From Streptomyces violens (GTDB lineage: Bacteria; Actinomycetota; Actinomycetes; Streptomycetales; Streptomycetaceae), in contig NZ_JOBH01000016.1 of NCBI RefSeq assembly GCF_000717745.1, forward strand, positions 107,479 through 171,478: DNA of 64,000 nucleotides. The letters run 5' to 3'. The notes below the pieces were generated by a model, which saw nothing but the letters and a program-made list of their open reading frames with translations, made no database searches and was not told the DNA's origin. Every line of letters starts with the position of its first letter. Position 1 is the stretch's first letter. Of the stretch, positions 1 through 8,553 are shown one piece after another. The position numbers were made by a program, and so were the translations under genes.

Positions 1-1180
1 GTTCGACCTCGGCGGTGGCGGGGCGTGCGGGCAGCCGCTGGGTGAGGACGTGGGGCAGCCGGCGCAGGTCGTGTGCGTCGGGGGTGCGGACGCAGCTGAG
101 CCGCAGCCCGTCGCCGCTGTGCGTGGGCGCCCAGCCGGCGGCAGGATTGGCGGTCCACTGCCACTGGTGGCCGAACCGCCCGCCGGGGAAGTCGTCGTCG
201 GTGGCGGGCGCGGCGACCGGCTGCGGCGGCAGGGCGGGCTTGCGGTGCTCCCGTACCGGGCTGCCGTCCTCCCCCATGACCGGCCACCCCTCGGCGTCCC
301 ACCGCATCGGCTGCAGATGCACGAGGCGTCCGTAAGCGCCCTGCTCCTGGAAGTGCAGGAACCAGTCCTCGCCGGCCTGGGTGCGCACCCAGCCGCCCTG
401 GTGCGGGCCGTTGACGTCGGTGTCGCCCTGCGCGAGGACGACGCGCTCCTCGTACGGGCCGAAGAAGTCGCGCGAGCGGAAGGCGCCCTGCCAGCCGGTC
501 GCCACTCCCCCGGCGGGCGCGAAGATCCAGTACCAGCCGTTGTGCCGGTACAGCTTGGGGCCTTCGAGGGTGAACCAGCCGGGGATGTGGTCCGCGTCGA
601 CGAGGGTGGTGCCGTCGTCGAGCAGGTCGGTGGCGTCGGTCCGCATCCGGTGGCCGGTGAACCGGTTCTTGATGCCGGAGCGGGATTTCGCCCAGGCGTG
701 TACGAGGTAGGCGTCGCCGGTCTCCGTGTCCCACAGCGGGCAGGGGTCGATGAGGCCCTTGCCCGCCTTGAGGAGGTGCGGCCGGGTCCATGGTCCGCGT
801 ACGTTCTCGGCGTTGACCTGGTAGATGCCGTGGTCGGGGTCGCCCCAGAAGATCCAGAAGCGGCCGTCGTGGTGCCGGATCGAGGGGGCCCACACGCCGC
901 AGTCGTGGCGCGGTGCGGCGAAGGCCGCGGCCGGTTCGAGGCGGTCCAGCGCGTGGCCGATCAGGGTCCAGTTGACCAGGTCGCGGGAGTGCAGCAGCGG
1001 CAGTCCCGGGACGCGGCCGAAGCTGGAGGCGGTGAGGTAGTAGTCGTCGCCAACGCGGACGAGGTCGGGGTCGGACCAGTCGGCGGCGAGGACGGGGTTG
1101 CGGTAGGTGCCGTCGCCGCGGTCGGCGGAGAAGCGGGCGGCGCCAGTGGGCCGGTCGGCGGTCGTGCCGTCACCCATCAT
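1..1180 (-). CDS. Glycoside hydrolase family 43 (beta-xylosidase / arabinofuranosidase-like), C-terminus outside window
   Basis: Retaining-face five-bladed beta-propeller enzyme family that removes xylose or arabinose from plant polysaccharide side chains. Reading leftward from ATG 1180, the protein begins MMGDGTTADRP and soon shows the GH43 signature DPDLVRVGDDYYL (catalytic base Asp). It continues with a DPCPLW segment (pKa-modulating Asp) and LEGPKLY (acid Glu). A beta-sandwich C-terminal part follows and runs off the window, so about 393 residues are visible. No signal peptide is present, so it should act on imported oligomers in the cytoplasm. ATG 1180 overlaps the stop of the upstream PmoA-like gene (ATGA), making it the last visible gene of the GntR-led operon. 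Exact linkage specificity cannot be read from the sequence. Confidence 0.85.
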   Translation of the reverse strand, partial: MMGDGTTADRPTGAARFSADRGDGTYRNPVLAADWSDPDLVRVGDDYYLTASSFGRVPGLPLLHSRDLVNWTLIGHALDRLEPAAAFAAPRHDCGVWAPSIRHHDGRFWIFWGDPDHGIYQVNAENVRGPWTRPHLLKAGKGLIDPCPLWDTETGDAYLVHAWAKSRSGIKNRFTGHRMRTDATDLLDDGTTLVDADHIPGWFTLEGPKLYRHNGWYWIFAPAGGVATGWQGAFRSRDFFGPYEERVVLAQGDTDVNGPHQGGWVRTQAGEDWFLHFQEQGAYGRLVHLQPMRWDAEGWPVMGEDGSPVREHRKPALPPQPVAAPATDDDFPGGRFGHQWQWTANPAAGWAPTHSGDGLRLSCVRTPDAHDLRRLPHVLTQRLPARPATAEVE

Positions 1181-2031
1181 GCCGTCACCGCCTTTCTGGC
1201 CAGCACCGCGGCCTCGTCGCGGTGCAGCCGGCCGTCGGCGACCACGGTGACGATCCGGCGGACGACGGTGTCGCCCGGGGCGATCGCCAACCGCTCCCCG
1301 TGGGCCAGCGAGGAGCCGACACCCGGGTAGTCGGCGGTGCGCACGAACCAGGGGTCGTGGCGGGTCGCTCCGGTCGCACCGGCGAAGACCAGCGTCCAGT
1401 CCCCGCCGGCGAGCGCCAGCCAGTCGGCGCGGCTCTCGTGCACGGCGGCCTCCCCTTCGGCGTCGGCGGTGTACACCTCGGGCACCTCGGCCGCCTTGGG
1501 CGCGCGCCAGAAGAAGCCGCCGTACGCGGCGCCGGGGCGGCCGTTGGTCGCGGGGCTGCCCAGGGACAGCGGGCCGGGGGTGGTGTTGGTCAGTGAGAAG
1601 GTGAAGTCCAACGCCCAGGCTGTATAGGTCAGTTCGGTGGTCGCGACGGTGCGGCGCTCGCGCAGCAGCTCGTGCTCGCCCGCGCTCCAGCTCAGCTCCT
1701 GCACGAAGCCGTCCGGGTCGCACAGGTTGAAGCCGGTGTGGCGTTGCACCCCGTGGTTGTCGAGCGCGGTCGGGCCCCGGTCGCGTACATACGTCCGGCC
1801 GCCCCAGAAGTTGTGCCCCGCCACGTCCGGGACCGCGACACCCACGCCGAGGTGGTGCGGGTGGTCGGCGGGCATCAGCGCGGTGACGGGCGTGCCGCGC
1901 AGGGTGGTCACGGGGTGCAGATAGGGGCGCGGGGCGAGCCGGGCGGGGAGGCCGGGCCGGTAGGCGTACCGGGCGACGGGCCGGCCCGCGCAGCACAGGG
2001 CCAGCGTCGGAGTGTGGTCGGTGGCGGTCAT
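1177..2031 (-). CDS. PmoA-like protein (PF14100 / DUF6807)
   Basis: A 284-residue protein resembling the family labelled 'methane oxygenase PmoA'. That name is misleading here: there are no membrane helices, and the family is commonly found in carbohydrate operons of soil bacteria with unknown chemistry. Visible features are an ADHPHHLGVGVAV segment (residues about 60-75) and repeated aromatic/Gly motifs such as NFWGGRTYV, typical of a beta-sandwich. Its ATG (2031) overlaps the oxidoreductase stop and its stop overlaps the GH43 start, so translation is coupled on both sides. Function is likely sugar-related, for example a mutarotase-like or auxiliary role, but this is inference from context. 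Confidence 0.75.
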   Translation of the reverse strand: MTATDHTPTLALCCAGRPVARYAYRPGLPARLAPRPYLHPVTTLRGTPVTALMPADHPHHLGVGVAVPDVAGHNFWGGRTYVRDRGPTALDNHGVQRHTGFNLCDPDGFVQELSWSAGEHELLRERRTVATTELTYTAWALDFTFSLTNTTPGPLSLGSPATNGRPGAAYGGFFWRAPKAAEVPEVYTADAEGEAAVHESRADWLALAGGDWTLVFAGATGATRHDPWFVRTADYPGVGSSLAHGERLAIAPGDTVVRRIVTVVADGRLHRDEAAVLARKAVTA

Positions 2032-3203
2032 CGGGAGCGCGCCTCCTCCGGGAGCGCCCACGCGGCGCCCAGTTCGGAATAGAGGGACAGGGTGTCGGCA
2101 GCGGCGGTGACGAGGCCGTCGATGCCGGGGACGACGCGGCGGAGGGCGCTCCCGCCGGCCGTCGTCGCGGTGTGCCAGGCGTCCGGCGGCAGTGCCACCG
2201 GGTCCGGGGCGCTGCGGATCGCTTCGAGTACTCGCATGAAGGCGCCGGTGGCGGCGGGCGGTACGCGCAGTGGCGTGCCGCGGCTGAGGTGGTCGGCCAG
2301 GTTCTCCAGCAGGTCGGTGCGGCCGTGCACGGTCTCCTCGGGGCCGTGGCCCGTGCGCTGTACCAGGACGCGGTCCTGCTTGTACCAGAAGGTGATCCGG
2401 CCGTGGGTGCCGTGCACGACGACGTACGGTTCGGCGGCGGTCTCGGCGCACAGGGTGGCGGCGACCGTGACGCGGCTGCCGTGTGCGGTGGTGACGCGGA
2501 CGCAGGAGGTGTCGTCGGATTCGATGGCGTGGGCGCGGAAGAGCTCGGTCTCCACCTCCGCGACGTCCTCGGCGGCGATGCTGCCGTCCAGTGCGAGGGC
2601 GGTGGCGACGGCGTGGGCGAGCGGGTTGGTGAGTACGCCGTCGAGGACGTCGGTGCCGTGCAGTCTGCGGCGCCCGGCCCAGGGCGCGCGGCGGAAGTAC
2701 GCCGCGTCGCGCACCCAGGCCCCGGCCGCGCCGATCCCGGTCGGTTCGCCGATCGCGCCCTCGCGCACCAGGTCACGGATGGCCGGGACGGCGTGCGAGC
2801 CGAGCGACTGGAAGCCGATGTTGCAGGCCACGCCGGCCGCCGCGATGCCATCGGCCATCCGCCGGTACTCGGCGAAGGAGGGCGCCGGCGGCTTCTCGAC
2901 GAGCAGGTGGACGCCGCGCCGGGCGGCGGTCAGCGCGAGGTCGGCATGGGTGGGGATGGGCGTACAGAGGACGGCGATGCGGGCGTCGGTGACGGCGAGC
3001 AGGGTTTCGAAGTCGTCCGACTGGGCGACGGAGCCGAAGCCGTCCAGCTCGGCGGCGGTCAACGGGGTCAGATCGCAGACGCCCGCGAGGCGGACGCGCC
3101 CCTGCCCGGCCAGCCGGCGGATGTTGGCGAGGTGCCAGCGGCCGTGGCCGCGTGCGCCCACCAGGACGACCGGCAGCGGTGCTTCCGTACCGGCGCGGCT
3201 CAT
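2028..3203 (-). CDS. Gfo/Idh/MocA family oxidoreductase
   Basis: NAD(P)-dependent sugar or sugar-acid dehydrogenase, 391 residues. The N-terminal Rossmann fold carries a glycine-rich loop variant (VGARGHGRWHLANI, residues about 14-27) and the family's EKPPAPS motif (the EKP lysine contacts nicotinamide and substrate) near residue 110. The C-terminal half is the alpha/beta substrate-binding domain. Start and stop overlap neighbouring genes by 4 bases (ATGA), placing it firmly in the operon between the ABC permease and the PmoA-like gene. It may oxidise an aldose or uronate released by GH43 activity; the substrate is not determinable from sequence. Confidence 0.85.
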   Translation of the reverse strand: MSRAGTEAPLPVVLVGARGHGRWHLANIRRLAGQGRVRLAGVCDLTPLTAAELDGFGSVAQSDDFETLLAVTDARIAVLCTPIPTHADLALTAARRGVHLLVEKPPAPSFAEYRRMADGIAAAGVACNIGFQSLGSHAVPAIRDLVREGAIGEPTGIGAAGAWVRDAAYFRRAPWAGRRRLHGTDVLDGVLTNPLAHAVATALALDGSIAAEDVAEVETELFRAHAIESDDTSCVRVTTAHGSRVTVAATLCAETAAEPYVVVHGTHGRITFWYKQDRVLVQRTGHGPEETVHGRTDLLENLADHLSRGTPLRVPPAATGAFMRVLEAIRSAPDPVALPPDAWHTATTAGGSALRRVVPGIDGLVTAAADTLSLYSELGAAWALPEEARSR

Positions 3204-4048
3204 CCCTTCACCGCCCCCGCGCTGAAGCCGGTGATCAGCCACTTCTGGATGTACGCGAAGACGATCACGACGGGTACGGCCGCGATGACGCCGCCGGCCG
3301 CCAGCGCGCCGAGGTCGACGCTGTCCGCGCCCATCAGGGTGTTCAGGCCGACGGGGATGGTCTGCTTCTCCTGGTTGCTGAGGAACATCAGCGCGAAGAG
3401 GAAGTGGTTCCAGGCGTGCACGAAGGCGAACGAGCCGACGGCGACCAGGCCGGGGCGCAGCAGTGGCAGCACGATCGTGCGGAAGGCCCGGAAGCGGTCG
3501 CAGCCGTCGACCCAGGCGGCCTCCTCCAGGGAGTACGGCACGTTTCTGATGAAGCCGCTGATCAGGATCATCGACAGCGGTAGCTGGAAGACGGTCTCGG
3601 CGATGATGACACTGCCCAGCGAGTTGATCATCCGGAGCTCGGCGAAGATCTGGAACAGCGGCACCAGCAGCAGCGCCCCGGGCACGAACTGGGAGCACAG
3701 CAGGCCCAGCATGAAGCCCTTCTTCGCGCGGAAGTCGAAGCGGGCGAGCGCATAGCCGCCGGCCAGCGCGACGACCGTGGTGAGCACCAGGGTGGCCACG
3801 GCGGTGAGCACGCTGTTCTGGAAGTACGTCGCGAAGCTGCGCTCGGTCCACACCTTCGCGAAGTGCTCGAAGGTGATCGGCCAGGGCACCAGCGAGGTGG
3901 AGCCGGCCGGGCGGAGCGCGAAGAGCAGGATCCAGTAGAAGGGGACGAGTGTGAAGAGGAGGTAGAGCGCGAGCGGGAGGTGGGTCTGCCAGCGCGGGGC
4001 CTGGTCCCAGGCGCGGCGGCGCTTGACGGTCAGCTGCGTGGTACTCAC
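3200..4048 (-). CDS. Carbohydrate ABC transporter permease (MalG type)
   Basis: Inner-membrane subunit of a CUT1 sugar importer, 282 residues with about six transmembrane helices. The EAA loop that docks the ATPase is visible as EEAAWVDGCDRFRAFRTIVLPLLRP-type sequence around residues 180-205. GTG start 4048 overlaps the stop of the partner permease (GTGA), so the two are translationally coupled. No ATPase gene is nearby; in Streptomyces such importers usually share the general ATPase MsiK (established knowledge). No solute-binding protein is encoded beside this pair either. Confidence 0.9.
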   Translation of the reverse strand: MSTTQLTVKRRRAWDQAPRWQTHLPLALYLLFTLVPFYWILLFALRPAGSTSLVPWPITFEHFAKVWTERSFATYFQNSVLTAVATLVLTTVVALAGGYALARFDFRAKKGFMLGLLCSQFVPGALLLVPLFQIFAELRMINSLGSVIIAETVFQLPLSMILISGFIRNVPYSLEEAAWVDGCDRFRAFRTIVLPLLRPGLVAVGSFAFVHAWNHFLFALMFLSNQEKQTIPVGLNTLMGADSVDLGALAAGGVIAAVPVVIVFAYIQKWLITGFSAGAVKG

Positions 4049-4983
4049 TTGTCGCCTCCTCCGAACTTGCTCAGCCGCAGATAGACCATCGAGCAGCAGA
4101 GCAGGATGACGAACGCGACGGTGGTCAGCGCGGACGCGTAGCCGAAGTTGTGGGCGTCGACGGAGGTGTTGGCGATGTAGAGCGGCAGGGTGGTGGTCTC
4201 GCCCGCGGGCCCGCCGCCGGTCAGGGTGTAGAGCAGGTCGACGTTGTTGAACTCCCACACCGCGCGCAGCAGTGTGGAGAGGATGATGGCGTCCTTCAGG
4301 TGCGGCAGTGTGATGTGGAAGAACTGCCGGAACCTGCTCGCGCCGTCCACCTCGGCCGCCTCGTACAGGTCCTTGGAGACGGACTGCAGGTCGGCGAGGA
4401 TGAGGATGGCGAAGAAGGGCACCCCGCGCCAGAGGTCGGCGACGACCACGGCGGGGAAGACGGTGGCGGTGTCGGAGAGCCAGGAGGTGCCGTACTCCCC
4501 GATGCCCGCGTCGGCGAGGTAACGGCTCAGCCCGGTCTGGGAGTTGTAGAGCAGTACCCAGATCGCGGAGGTGAGGACGCCGGAGACGGCCCACGGCGAG
4601 AAGACCAGCGCGCGGGCGAGCGCCCGGCCCGCGAAGGTCTGGTTGACGATGAGGGCGAGTGCCAGCCCGAACAGCAGCTGCAGCCCGACCTCGACGACGA
4701 CCCACTTGAGGCTGAAGGTCAGCGTGCCCCAGAACTGCGGGTCGCTGGTGAAGATCTCGGTGAAGTTGTCCAGCCCGGCGAAGCCGTTCCGCCAGGGCTT
4801 GGTGGGGTTGTCGTGCTGCAGCGCGGTCCAGAAGACGCTGAGCACGGGGTAGGCGATGAAGCCCAGCATCAGCAGCCCGGCGGGCGCGATCAGCAGGTAC
4901 GGCAGCCGGCGCGGGTGCGCTCCGGTGCCGCGGCGGGGTCTGGTTCTGGGCGGTGATTCGGCCACGGCTGCGGCTTGGGCCAT
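4045..4983 (-). CDS. Carbohydrate ABC transporter permease (MalF type)
   Basis: Membrane subunit of a CUT1 importer, 312 residues. A basic N-terminal tail (PPRTRPRRGTGAHPRR) precedes the first helix (LLIAPAGLLMLGFIAYPVLS). The EAA loop reads YEAAEVDGASRFRQFFHITLP near residue 210. It pairs with the downstream MalG-type permease through a GTGA overlap. An 89-base gap separates it from the dehydratase gene upstream, the only real intercistronic gap in the operon. Its usual partner, a lipoprotein binding protein, is absent from the visible part of the operon. Confidence 0.9.
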   Translation of the reverse strand: MAQAAAVAESPPRTRPRRGTGAHPRRLPYLLIAPAGLLMLGFIAYPVLSVFWTALQHDNPTKPWRNGFAGLDNFTEIFTSDPQFWGTLTFSLKWVVVEVGLQLLFGLALALIVNQTFAGRALARALVFSPWAVSGVLTSAIWVLLYNSQTGLSRYLADAGIGEYGTSWLSDTATVFPAVVVADLWRGVPFFAILILADLQSVSKDLYEAAEVDGASRFRQFFHITLPHLKDAIILSTLLRAVWEFNNVDLLYTLTGGGPAGETTTLPLYIANTSVDAHNFGYASALTTVAFVILLCCSMVYLRLSKFGGGDK

Positions 4984-5072
4984 GACTCTTCTCCGTTCTC
5001 GGGAACGTGCGAGGGCCGGCGTACGGTCGTCCTGCCGTACGGACGGTGCGTGGCGGAGCCGGAAGAGGGGGC
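4984..5072 (-). other. Intercistronic gap with two small inverted repeats
   Basis: The only gap above a few bases in the GntR-led operon. It holds GTACGG (5021-5026) and CCGTAC (5035-5040) as an 8-base-loop hairpin, and CGTTC/GAACG arms at 4994-5006. A transcript-processing or partial-termination role, lowering permease expression relative to the enzymes, is possible but untested. Confidence 0.35.
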
Positions 5073-6791
5073 TCAGCCCGCGTACGGGTCCGGGACCTTG
5101 CCGGGCCGCGCGAGGAAGGCGAAGTCGCAGCCGGTGTCGGCCTGGGTGATCTGCTCGGCGTAGAGCGCGCCGTAGCCGCGCTCGTACCGCTCGGGCGGCG
5201 GGGTCCAGGCGGCGCGGCGGCGCGCCAGCTCCGCGTCCGGCACGTCGAGCCGCAGCGTGCGCGCCGCGACGTCGAGGGTGATCGGGTCGCCGGTGCGTAC
5301 CAGGGCGAGCGGTCCGCCGACGTAGGACTCGGGGGCGATGTGGAGCACGCATGTGCCGTAACTGGTGCCGCTCATCCGGGCGTCGGAGATCCGCACCATG
5401 TCGCGCACGCCCTGCTTGAGCAGGTGGTCAGGGATCGGCAGCATGCCGTACTCGGGCATGCCCGGGCCGCCCTTGGGCCCGGCGTTGCGCAGCACGAGTA
5501 CATGCTCTGCGGTGATGCCGAGCGCCGGGTCGTTGAGGGTTTGCTGCATCGTCCGGTAGTCGTCGAAGACGACCGCGGGACCGGTGTGCTGGAGCAGGTG
5601 CGGCTCGGCGGCGATGTGCTTGATGACGGCGCCGTCGGGGCAGAGGTTGCCGCGCAGGACGGCGACGCCGCCCTCCTTCGCGACCGGGTTGTCCCGGGTG
5701 CGGATCACATCGTCGTTGTGCACGGCGGCGTGCTCGATCTGGTCGCCGAACCGCCCGTTGACGGTGGGCCGGTCCAGGTGGAGCAGGTCGGTGATCCGGG
5801 AGAGAAAGCCCGGCAGGCCGCCCGCGAAGTGGAAGTCCTCCATGAGGTACGGGCCGCCGCCGGGGCGGACGTTGGCGAGCACCGGCACCGTGCGGGCGAT
5901 CCGGTCGAAGTCGTCCAGCGTCAGCCGTACTCCCGCGCGTCCGGCCATCGCGATCAGATGGATCACGGCGTTGGTGGAGCCGCCGAGCCCGAGGACGGTG
6001 GTGACGGCGTCCTCGAAAGCCTCGGCCGTCAGCAGGTGCGACAGCCGTACGTCCCGGCGTACGCGGTCGACGATCCGCATCCCGGAGGCCGCGGCCATCC
6101 GGTCGTGCCCGGAGTCGACGGCCGGGATGCTCGACGCGCCCGGCACCGTCACGCCCAGCGCCTCTGCGGCGGCCGTCAGCGTGGACGCCGTCCCCATGGT
6201 CATGCAGTGCCCCGGCGAACGGGCCAGCCCGCTCTCCAGCTCGGCCATTTCGCAGTCGCCGATGAGGCCCGCGCGCTTGTCGTCCCAGTACTTCCACATG
6301 TCGGTGCCGGAGCCGAGGGTCTCGCCGCGCCAGTGGCCCGGCAGCATCGGCCCGGCGGGCACGAAGACGGCGGGCAGGTCGACGGAGGCGGCGCCCATCA
6401 GCAGCGCGGGCGTGGACTTGTCGCAGCCGCCGAGCAGTACGGCCCCGTCCACCGGGTACGAGCGCAGCAGTTCCTCGGTCTCCATCGCCAGCATGTTGCG
6501 GTACAGCATCGGCGTCGGCTTCTGGAAGGTCTCGCTGAGCGTGGCGACGGGGAATTCGAGCGGGAAGCCGCCGGCCTGCCACACGCCGCGCTTGACGGCC
6601 TGCGCGCGGTCGCGCAGGTGGGAGTGGCAGGGGTTGATGTCGGACCAGGTGTTGAGGATGGCGATGACCGGCTTGCCGAGGTGTTCCTCGGGCAGATAGC
6701 CGAGCTGCCGGGTGCGGGCGCGGTGGCTGAAGGAGCGCAGCCCGTCCGTGCCGTACCACTGATGGCTTCTGAGCTCCTCCGGGCGTCTCAT
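5073..6791 (-). CDS. IlvD/Edd family sugar-acid dehydratase (L-arabinonate dehydratase-like)
   Basis: [2Fe-2S]-dependent dehydratase of 572 residues that would convert an aldonic acid to its 2-keto-3-deoxy derivative. The three cluster cysteines are in place: Cys55 (NPCHSH), Cys123 (GGCDKST) and Cys196 (GHCMTMGTAST). Length and the SDINPCHSH signature fit the pentonate/hexonate branch rather than dihydroxyacid dehydratase of valine synthesis. The next gene upstream is a DHDPS-family enzyme, the standard partner for processing 2-keto-3-deoxy acids. The ATG overlaps that gene's stop (ATGA). Context (GH43, pectin lyases) suggests arabinonate, xylonate or a galacturonate-derived acid; which one is inference. 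Confidence 0.9.
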   Translation of the reverse strand: MRRPEELRSHQWYGTDGLRSFSHRARTRQLGYLPEEHLGKPVIAILNTWSDINPCHSHLRDRAQAVKRGVWQAGGFPLEFPVATLSETFQKPTPMLYRNMLAMETEELLRSYPVDGAVLLGGCDKSTPALLMGAASVDLPAVFVPAGPMLPGHWRGETLGSGTDMWKYWDDKRAGLIGDCEMAELESGLARSPGHCMTMGTASTLTAAAEALGVTVPGASSIPAVDSGHDRMAAASGMRIVDRVRRDVRLSHLLTAEAFEDAVTTVLGLGGSTNAVIHLIAMAGRAGVRLTLDDFDRIARTVPVLANVRPGGGPYLMEDFHFAGGLPGFLSRITDLLHLDRPTVNGRFGDQIEHAAVHNDDVIRTRDNPVAKEGGVAVLRGNLCPDGAVIKHIAAEPHLLQHTGPAVVFDDYRTMQQTLNDPALGITAEHVLVLRNAGPKGGPGMPEYGMLPIPDHLLKQGVRDMVRISDARMSGTSYGTCVLHIAPESYVGGPLALVRTGDPITLDVAARTLRLDVPDAELARRRAAWTPPPERYERGYGALYAEQITQADTGCDFAFLARPGKVPDPYAG

Positions 6792-7699
6792 ACGGGCCAC
6801 CCGGCGGCTATGGCGGCGACCTCGGCGCGCGCGTCCGCGGGCAACGGCCTGCTCGGCGGGCGGACGTCGCGGCGGCACAGGCCGAGCGAGGCCAGCGCCT
6901 CCTTGACCACGGTGACGTTGTCGGCGGAGCCGTTCGCGCCGCGCAGCTCCTCGAAGCGGCGGATCTGCTCCCAGACCTTCATGGCGGCCGGGTAGTCGCC
7001 GGCCCTGAGCGCTTCGAGCATGTTCAGCGAGACGGCCGGGGCGACGTTGACGAGCCCGGACGTGAAGCCGGTCGCGCCGGCCGAGAAGTACGAGGGCGCG
7101 TACGGCTCGGCGAGGCCGGCGATCCACACGAAGCGGTCCAGCCCGGCGTCCCGCGCGAAGGCGGCGAAGTGTGCCGCGTCCGGGACGGCGTACTTCACGC
7201 CGATGACGTTGGGGCAGGCGTCGGCGAGTTCGGCGAGCCGGTGGCCGCTCAGCGCGGCATTGCGGAGGTACGGGACGACACCCAGCTCGGGCACGGCCTC
7301 GGCGATCGCGCGGTGGTAGTCGACCCAGCCGCCCGCCGAGACGTAGGGGTGCACGGGCTGATGCACCATCACCAGCTGTGCACCGCACTCGCGGGCGTGC
7401 CGCGCGGAGGCGACGGCGGTCGGCACGTCGTGGCCGATCCCGGCCAGGACCGTGGCCCGGTCCCCCGCCTCCTCGATGGTCAGCTCGGTGACGGCGCGCC
7501 GCTCATCGGGGGTCAGGGCGTAGAACTCGCCGGTGTTGCCGTTGGGCGTCAGCGTCCGTACGCCACCGTCGAGCAGTCGGCGGAGCACCGTGCGGTGGGC
7601 ATCGGTGTCGAGGGCGCCCTTGGCGTCGAACGGGGTGACCGGGATGGCCACGACGTCGGCGAGTGCCGCCCGGTGGGTCTCGTATGCGGCGGCTGTCAT
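6788..7699 (-). CDS. Dihydrodipicolinate synthase-family aldolase/dehydratase (2-keto-3-deoxy acid processing)
   Basis: TIM-barrel class I enzyme of 303 residues. The Schiff-base lysine is Lys169 in VIGVKYAV, the catalytic tyrosine is Tyr144 (VVPYLRNA), and the carboxylate-binding loop is NGNTGEFY at residues 53-60. Because it sits directly before an IlvD/Edd dehydratase, it probably cleaves or dehydrates the 2-keto-3-deoxy acid made by that enzyme rather than making lysine precursors. True DapA would be about 295 residues with a different tyrosine context. ATG 7699 overlaps the regulator stop. Aldolase versus dehydratase chemistry is not decided by sequence alone. Confidence 0.85.
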   Translation of the reverse strand: MTAAAYETHRAALADVVAIPVTPFDAKGALDTDAHRTVLRRLLDGGVRTLTPNGNTGEFYALTPDERRAVTELTIEEAGDRATVLAGIGHDVPTAVASARHARECGAQLVMVHQPVHPYVSAGGWVDYHRAIAEAVPELGVVPYLRNAALSGHRLAELADACPNVIGVKYAVPDAAHFAAFARDAGLDRFVWIAGLAEPYAPSYFSAGATGFTSGLVNVAPAVSLNMLEALRAGDYPAAMKVWEQIRRFEELRGANGSADNVTVVKEALASLGLCRRDVRPPSRPLPADARAEVAAIAAGWPV

Positions 7700-8379
7700 G
7701 CCTGCGCTCCTTCTCCGGCGGGGACCTGTCCGTTGGGTTCCTCGTCCGTGGCGGGGAAGGCCCGGGCGACGAACGAGGCGATGTGGTCGTGCACCGCGCG
7801 GGCCGCGCCGTCGGCGTCACCGGCGGTGACCAGTCGGAGGATCTCCTCGTGCTCGGCGGCCTCGCGCTCCCAGGACGGCACGGCCGCCCAGGCGACGGTC
7901 GAGACGAGCGCGGCCTGGTCGCGGACCTCGTCGAGCATCCGGGACAGCAGCGGATTGCCGCACGGCAGGTACAGCGCGCGGTGGAAGTCGCGGTTGGCGA
8001 GCGACCGGTCCGCCGGGTCGGCGGCCTCGGCCGCCCGGGTCAGCGCCGTACGGGCGTCCTCGACGGAGGCGGCGCTGCGGACGGTACGGCGGACCGCCTC
8101 CGGCTCCAGCAGCAGCCGCACGTCGTAGACCTCGCGCGCCATGGCCGCGTCGACCATCCGCACGGTGACGCCCTTGTACTGGCTCATGACCACGAGGCCG
8201 GTACCGGCGAGGGTCTTCAGCGCCTCGCGCACGGGCGTCTTGGAGACCCCGTACTGGGCGGCGAGTTCGGCCTCGACCAGTGACTGGCCGGGGCTCAACT
8301 GCCCGGTGAGGATGCGGTGTTTGACCGCTTCCAGCACGTACTGCGTGCGGGAAGGGATCGGGGCGGGGGCGAAAGTCAT
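7696..8379 (-). CDS. GntR family regulator, FCD (FadR/VanR) type
   Basis: Transcription factor at the head of the sugar-acid operon, about 227 residues. It has an N-terminal winged helix (VEAELAAQYGVSKTPVREAL) and a C-terminal all-helical FCD effector domain. Candidate metal-binding residues are visible in RDFHRALY, EHEEIL and VHDHIAS. ATG 8379 is chosen because it has a GAGAG ribosome site 8 bases upstream and begins the usual MTFAPAPIPSRTQY; in-frame ATG 8412 and GTG 8415 are alternatives. A promoter and an 11-bp palindrome lie just upstream, so autorepression with induction by a sugar acid is likely. Confidence 0.88.
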   Translation of the reverse strand: MTFAPAPIPSRTQYVLEAVKHRILTGQLSPGQSLVEAELAAQYGVSKTPVREALKTLAGTGLVVMSQYKGVTVRMVDAAMAREVYDVRLLLEPEAVRRTVRSAASVEDARTALTRAAEAADPADRSLANRDFHRALYLPCGNPLLSRMLDEVRDQAALVSTVAWAAVPSWEREAAEHEEILRLVTAGDADGAARAVHDHIASFVARAFPATDEEPNGQVPAGEGAQA

Positions 8380-8422
8380 GGCGGCCGCTCTCAGTTCTCG
8401 TATCTCGCGCATCACGTCTCAT

Positions 8423-8433
8423 ATACGACGTAT
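8423..8433. promoter_or_regulatory. Probable GntR operator
   Basis: ATACG-A-CGTAT is a palindrome apart from its centre base. It lies about 10-20 bases downstream of the predicted transcription start and immediately upstream of the GntR gene, the right place for autorepression of the whole leftward operon. Confidence 0.6.
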
Positions 8434-8449
8434 GAAGTACGACGCGATG

Positions 8450-8478
8450 AAGCTAGAACCCCTCGGGGGGTTCGTCAA
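8450..8478 (-). promoter_or_regulatory. Predicted sigma-HrdB-type promoter of the GntR-led operon
   Basis: On the minus strand TTGACG (8478-8473) and TAGCTT (8455-8450) are separated by exactly 17 bases. Transcription would start near 8443, leaving a leader that carries the 8423-8433 palindrome. Confidence 0.6.
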
Positions 8479-8553
8479 CGCTTCTGACACGAGAACGGCG
8501 AAGAAGGCGGCCGCCACCCAAACAGTCGGTCGTCAACCGGTGTTGCGGACGGG

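Noticed and set aside
8457..8472. AACCCC/GGGGTT hairpin in the promoter spacer of the GntR operon
   Set aside because: It lies between -35 and -10 and is not transcribed, so it is not a terminator; it was not needed to explain regulation.
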